Assembly (NCBI GenBank): GCA_903933715.1 | Contig: CAIZLD010000051.1 | Coordinates: 1-46,358, forward strand | Length of the DNA: 46,358 nucleotides | Direction: 5' to 3' | Source of the DNA: an uncultured Spartobacteria bacterium | GTDB lineage: Bacteria > Verrucomicrobiota > Verrucomicrobiia > Chthoniobacterales > Chthoniobacteraceae | Part shown: positions 43,131 through 46,358 of the stretch, piece after piece | Layout of the letters: every line of letters begins with the position of its first letter | Numbering within the stretch: the stretch's first letter is position 1 | Made by a program: the position numbers and the translations under genes | Notes under the pieces: generated by a model | Database searches by the model: none | The model's input: only the letters and a program-made list of their open reading frames with translations | What the model was told of the DNA's origin: nothing

Positions 43131-43319
43131 GAAAAAAGATTTTTGAGTTATAGATGGAGCTTTGACCGGTTGGCAAGGCATCCCCCGCCAAAAGCAGGGG
43201 TATTACTTTATCCTCAGCATTTTTCGCTCCATATGGCTTCTTTTCCGGGTTCTTTATTCAAAACGAGCCAAAAGGCAGATTGAAACCGGGGCCGATTGAG
43301 GCGATGATTTCCCCGCAAA

Positions 43320-44123
43320 ATGCTGCATAAATATTGGAAAGTTTTCGACATCGGGCTTCAGAACACCTTTGTGTACCGGTGGAACTTCCTGCTGCGCTCC
43401 CTCTTTGGGTTGGTGCCGCTTGCCGGGACGGTGTTCATCTGGAAAGCGATTTTTGAGGGGAGCCAATCGAAGGTGGGCGGCTACGATTTCGCTTCGATGA
43501 TCTGGTATTTCCTCATGATCATCCTGGTGGACAACCTCGTCACCCCCACCGAGGACGAATGGCAGATCGCCTCCGACATCCGGGAAGGGCAAATCAGCGC
43601 CTTTTTGATCAAGCCGCTCAATTACCTTGGCTACCGGCTCTCGCTATTTCTCTCTTACCGGCTGGTCTACACGATCATCACCGTGATCCCGGTGGGGCTG
43701 GCGTTTTACTGGTTCCGGGAGTTCGTGGTGCTTCCCAAATCGCTCCTGACGTGGCCGCTTTTTTTCCTTTCTGCCGCGATGGCGGCAGGTATCTCTTTTT
43801 TGATCGCCTACACGCTGGCGCTCATAGCGTTCTGGATTCTGGAAATCAGCACGATTGTCTTCATCCTCTATTCATTTGAATATTTCCTGAGCGGCCAGAC
43901 GTTCCCGCTGGACATCATGCCGGGGTGGTTCCAGGCGATCCTGCGGTGGCTCCCGTTCCCGTATGAACTGTTTTTCCCGGTCCAGGTTTTTCTGGAGCGG
44001 GTGCAAGGGGCCGAGCTTTGGCAGGGGTTGGGCATCCAGGCCGCGTGGGTCGGGATTCTCTTTTTGATCTCGCAAGCCATTTGGCGCCGGGGCATCCGCC
44101 ATTATCAGGCGGTGGGAGGCTAA
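43320..44123 (+). CDS. ABC-2 type transporter permease
   Basis: This 267-residue inner-membrane protein has about six helices and resembles ABC-2 exporter permeases of the COG4587/DUF990 type. NTFVYRWNFLLRSLFGL opens the first helix, GQISAFLIKPLNYLGYRLS follows helix two, and SGQTFPLDIMPGW precedes the final helices. The ATPase and second permease usual in this family are not in the window. Its stop overlaps the next ATG (TAATG at 44121-44125), which couples it to the GH8 gene. The cargo is unknown. Confidence 0.85.
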   Translation: MLHKYWKVFDIGLQNTFVYRWNFLLRSLFGLVPLAGTVFIWKAIFEGSQSKVGGYDFASMIWYFLMIILVDNLVTPTEDEWQIASDIREGQISAFLIKPLNYLGYRLSLFLSYRLVYTIITVIPVGLAFYWFREFVVLPKSLLTWPLFFLSAAMAAGISFLIAYTLALIAFWILEISTIVFILYSFEYFLSGQTFPLDIMPGWFQAILRWLPFPYELFFPVQVFLERVQGAELWQGLGIQAAWVGILFLISQAIWRRGIRHYQAVGG

Positions 44124-45355
44124 TGAAACACGGCGTTCTGCTCATCGTTTGCGGGCTTTTGGGGTTTGCTCTCTGTGCCGCCGGGGCGGAACGACGCCCT
44201 TTCCCCCAGCACACCCGTTATGCGGCTGGGACTCTCAAGCCCAACGCCGTTTCACAAGCGCAACTGGATCAATCGGTGGTTGAGTTTTACCGGCTCTGGA
44301 AAGCCAAATACCTGCGCACGGCGGGGCCGGACCAGCTCTACATCTTTTGCAATGCCGAGCAATCGTTCCCCGCGCGCACTGTTTCGGTTTCCGAAGGGCA
44401 TGGCTACGGGATGCTCGCCACGGTGCTGATGGCCGGGGCCGATCCCAAGGCGCAAGCCGATTTTGACGCCTTGTTCCGGTATTTCCGGGCGCACCCGGCG
44501 CTGCATCACCCCGGACTGATGGCTTGGCGGCAGCTTTCCAAAGGCCAAAGCGACGAAGATCACGAATCGGCCACCGATGGCGATCTCGATATCGCCCTTG
44601 CGCTCCTGATGGCTGATGCCCAATGGGGGAGCGGCGAAATCAATTACCGGGCGGCAGCTCTGAAAACGATCGCCGCGATCCGGGCGGCAGAGTGCGACCT
44701 GCAACGCCACACGCTCACCCTGGGGAGCTGGGTTGATCCAGAAAACCGTTGCTGGGGCGGGTTTCGTCCCTCCGACTTCATGCCCGCGCACCTCAAAGCG
44801 TTTGCCGCCGCCTCGGGCGATCCGGTCTGGACGCAAATCGCCGATACGACCTACCGGATTTTGGGTGAAGTGACTGCCGCTTTTAGTCCGGCGACCGGCC
44901 TTGCCCCGGATTTCGTTGCCTGCACCGCGGACGCCTACCGGCCCGCCCCGTCCGGCTACCTGGAAGGGCCGCACGACGGTGCTTTTTTTTACAACGCCTG
45001 CCGGGTGCCGTGGCGGGTGGGCACCGATGCCCTCTTGACCGGCGACCGCCGGAGCCGCTCCCTTTTGGCACCGCTCAATGCCTGGGTGGAGCACGCTACC
45101 GGAGGCGATCCCGGCAAGATCAATGCCGGATACCGGCTCAACGGCGCTCCCCTCCGGGAAGACCGAAGCGCCGCCTTCAACGGTTCGCTGACCATCGCGG
45201 CGATGATCGGCGGGCCGGATCGCCAGCCCTGGCTCAACGCCTTATGGACCGACCTGACCGCTCGCCGTCTCGCGGACGACGATTATTTCGGCAACACGAT
45301 CAAATTGCTGACGATGATTGCCGCCTCCGGGAATTGGTGGCAACCCGGTGAGTAA
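44123..45355 (+). CDS. exported glycoside hydrolase family 8 enzyme
   Basis: This 410-residue precursor has a signal peptide (about residues 1-22). The (alpha/alpha)6 barrel has catalytic acid Glu91 in VSEGHGYGMLA and Asp in ATDGDLDIALALL (Asp152 or Asp154). This pair is diagnostic of GH8, whose members cut beta-1,4-glucans, chitosan or related polymers. The ending NTIKLLTMIAASGNW matches the family. It overlaps the ABC-2 permease stop by one base. It could trim or degrade a glucan; no bcs cellulose synthesis gene is nearby. Confidence 0.9.
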   Translation: MKHGVLLIVCGLLGFALCAAGAERRPFPQHTRYAAGTLKPNAVSQAQLDQSVVEFYRLWKAKYLRTAGPDQLYIFCNAEQSFPARTVSVSEGHGYGMLATVLMAGADPKAQADFDALFRYFRAHPALHHPGLMAWRQLSKGQSDEDHESATDGDLDIALALLMADAQWGSGEINYRAAALKTIAAIRAAECDLQRHTLTLGSWVDPENRCWGGFRPSDFMPAHLKAFAAASGDPVWTQIADTTYRILGEVTAAFSPATGLAPDFVACTADAYRPAPSGYLEGPHDGAFFYNACRVPWRVGTDALLTGDRRSRSLLAPLNAWVEHATGGDPGKINAGYRLNGAPLREDRSAAFNGSLTIAAMIGGPDRQPWLNALWTDLTARRLADDDYFGNTIKLLTMIAASGNWWQPGE

Positions 45356-45402
45356 TTTGGTCTTTTACTTCTTGTGGCAAAACGGATATAAAAGGCCCGC
45401 TT

Positions 45403-46179
45403 ATGAGTAACCGAGTTCTGGAAGGAAAAACCGCAGTCGTTTTTGGGGTCGCCAACAAACGCAGTATCGCGTGGGCGATTGCCCAGGCCTGGGCTGCGGA
45501 AGGGGCGAAACTGATTTTCAATTACCAAGGCGAGCGGATCAAGGACAATGTCGAGGAGTTGGTGGCCGAGTTCGGCGCCGACACCCCGGTTTATCCATGC
45601 GATGTGACCCAGGACGCGGAGATCGCCGACTTTTTCAAAAACGTGCGCCAGCACACCGACCGGGTCGATCTGCTGCTCCACTCGGTCGCCTACGCCCCGC
45701 GCGAGGCGCTCGAAGGGGAGTTCATCGACACCAGCCGCGAGGCTTATCTGACAGCGCACAATATCTCCGCCTATTCGCTGCTGGGGCTGGCGCGGGAAGC
45801 GATGCCGCTCATGACCGAAGGCGGTTCCATCGTTGCGATGAGCTATTACGGGGCGCAAAAAGTGGTTCCCCACTACAACGTCATGGGGGTCGCCAAGGCG
45901 AGCCTCGAAGCCACCACCCGCTATCTCGCCTACGACTTGGGCAGGCAAAACATCCGGGTTAACTGCATCAGCGCCGGGCCGGTCCAGACGCTGGCCGCGC
46001 GCGGCATCGGCGGCTTCAACCAGATCAATCGGCAATACCAGAAGCGGGCTCCGCTCGGGCGCAGTTGCAGCCTGGAGGAGATCGGCGCGACCGGTGTCTT
46101 TTTGGCCAGCCCCGGGGCCGCCGCCATCACCGGACAGGTGATCTACGTGGACGGCGGCTACGAGATCATGGGGATGTAA
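45403..46179 (+). CDS. fabI: enoyl-[acyl-carrier-protein] reductase (NADH)
   Basis: This 258-residue short-chain reductase catalyses the last reduction of each fatty-acid elongation cycle. The NAD loop GVANKRSIAWAIA (residues 15-27) is the FabI-type signature. The catalytic residues fit Tyr148, Tyr158 and Lys165 (HYNVMGVAKAS), with the six-residue Tyr-Lys spacing typical of FabI. IYVDGGYEIMG closes the protein. ATG 45403 follows a pyrimidine-rich leader. Repeats follow downstream. Confidence 0.96.
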   Translation: MSNRVLEGKTAVVFGVANKRSIAWAIAQAWAAEGAKLIFNYQGERIKDNVEELVAEFGADTPVYPCDVTQDAEIADFFKNVRQHTDRVDLLLHSVAYAPREALEGEFIDTSREAYLTAHNISAYSLLGLAREAMPLMTEGGSIVAMSYYGAQKVVPHYNVMGVAKASLEATTRYLAYDLGRQNIRVNCISAGPVQTLAARGIGGFNQINRQYQKRAPLGRSCSLEEIGATGVFLASPGAAAITGQVIYVDGGYEIMGM

Positions 46180-46186
46180 GCTCAAG

Positions 46187-46272
46187 GCTGAATCGACATT
46201 CAAAAGCCGCCGCAACCCTCGTTCCTGTTTAGCCCGCAGGGCTGAGGGTAAGGAACGGAGCGAGGAATGCGG
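46187..46272. repeat. lone repeat end and hairpins after fabI
   Basis: GCTGAATCGACATTCAAA at 46187-46204 is identical to the outer end of the nested element at 3393. It is followed by CTCGTTCC and GGAACGGAGCGAGG around a GCCCGCAGGGC hairpin. The remaining bases to the window end show no recognisable gene. Confidence 0.65.
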
Positions 46273-46358
46273 TTAAATCGGAGGATCGTTGATTACAGGT
46301 TGCGGCAAAAGAGGCGAGGGCTTGCCATGCGGCAGAACCGCGCGCCGTTTTGTTACCG

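Noticed and set aside
43131-43319. TPP riboswitch upstream of thiD
   Set aside because: The conserved CTGAGA and ACCTGATC-type blocks are absent. Only a small CCCCCGC/GCAGGGG hairpin is seen.
1-46358. tRNA, rRNA, RNase P or tmRNA genes
   Set aside because: No T-arm GGTTCGA-type signature with matching acceptor arms, and no conserved rRNA or RNase P blocks, were seen by eye. A covariance search could still find a missed one.

Overview
The window is about 46 kb of GC-rich chromosomal DNA from a Gram-negative, outer-membrane bacterium, most likely a member of the Verrucomicrobiota. This placement is inferred from the gene set: a DUF4912 protein, a DUF4380 protein, a small lipoprotein with a Pro-Trp-Asn-Arg-Pro motif, an LpxL-type acyltransferase, a Porin_5-like porin, many short dispersed inverted repeats, and start codons often preceded by pyrimidine-rich leaders instead of Shine-Dalgarno sites. 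No rRNA, tRNA, CRISPR, transposase or prophage was found. Most genes are core metabolism, so the novelty lies in a few odd proteins and in the repeats.

Layout. 1-10.8 kb: a sugar-nucleotide pair (nucleotidyltransferase, galE), an AI-2E family permease, Fur and a response regulator, divergent argA, then a long minus-strand run (GYF_2 membrane protein, LpxL-type acyltransferase, L,D-transpeptidase, DUF47, Pit phosphate transporter). 11-15 kb: hisF, a DUF4912 protein with about ten Trp-rich SSWLxSW repeats, an unlisted SRP RNA gene (ffs) on the minus strand, a coiled-coil envelope protein and a 58-residue lipoprotein. 15-19 kb: ilvN-ilvC, a repeat island with a 13-bp minisatellite, and a four-gene ExbB/ExbD/TonB-like/zinc-ribbon operon. 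19.4-28 kb: a phosphate-starvation locus in which a Pho-box-like array precedes a porin, followed by pstS, pstC, pstA, pstB, phoU and an MFS transporter. 28-36.7 kb: recJ, a zinc metallopeptidase, a GtrA protein, a DUF4380 protein, a lipoprotein, a FucP-type sugar transporter, trpS and a Cys-cluster protein. 36.7-46.4 kb: an RlmI-type methyltransferase, hom-thrC, an ECF sigma factor, a small unknown protein, thiD, an ABC-2 permease coupled to a GH8 glycosidase, and fabI.

How the genes work together. The 19-27 kb block reads as one phosphate-acquisition module: the porin crosses the outer membrane, PstS binds phosphate in the periplasm, PstCAB imports it and PhoU signals. The low-affinity Pit/DUF47 pair lies 11 kb away. 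The ExbB/ExbD/TonB-like operon is divergent from the Pho-controlled porin, but its ExbD-like subunit has Asn where the family has the proton-carrying Asp, which makes it the most functionally puzzling locus here. At least five families of short inverted-repeat elements fill nearly every long intergenic gap. One family sits just downstream of a stop codon in all six cases seen.
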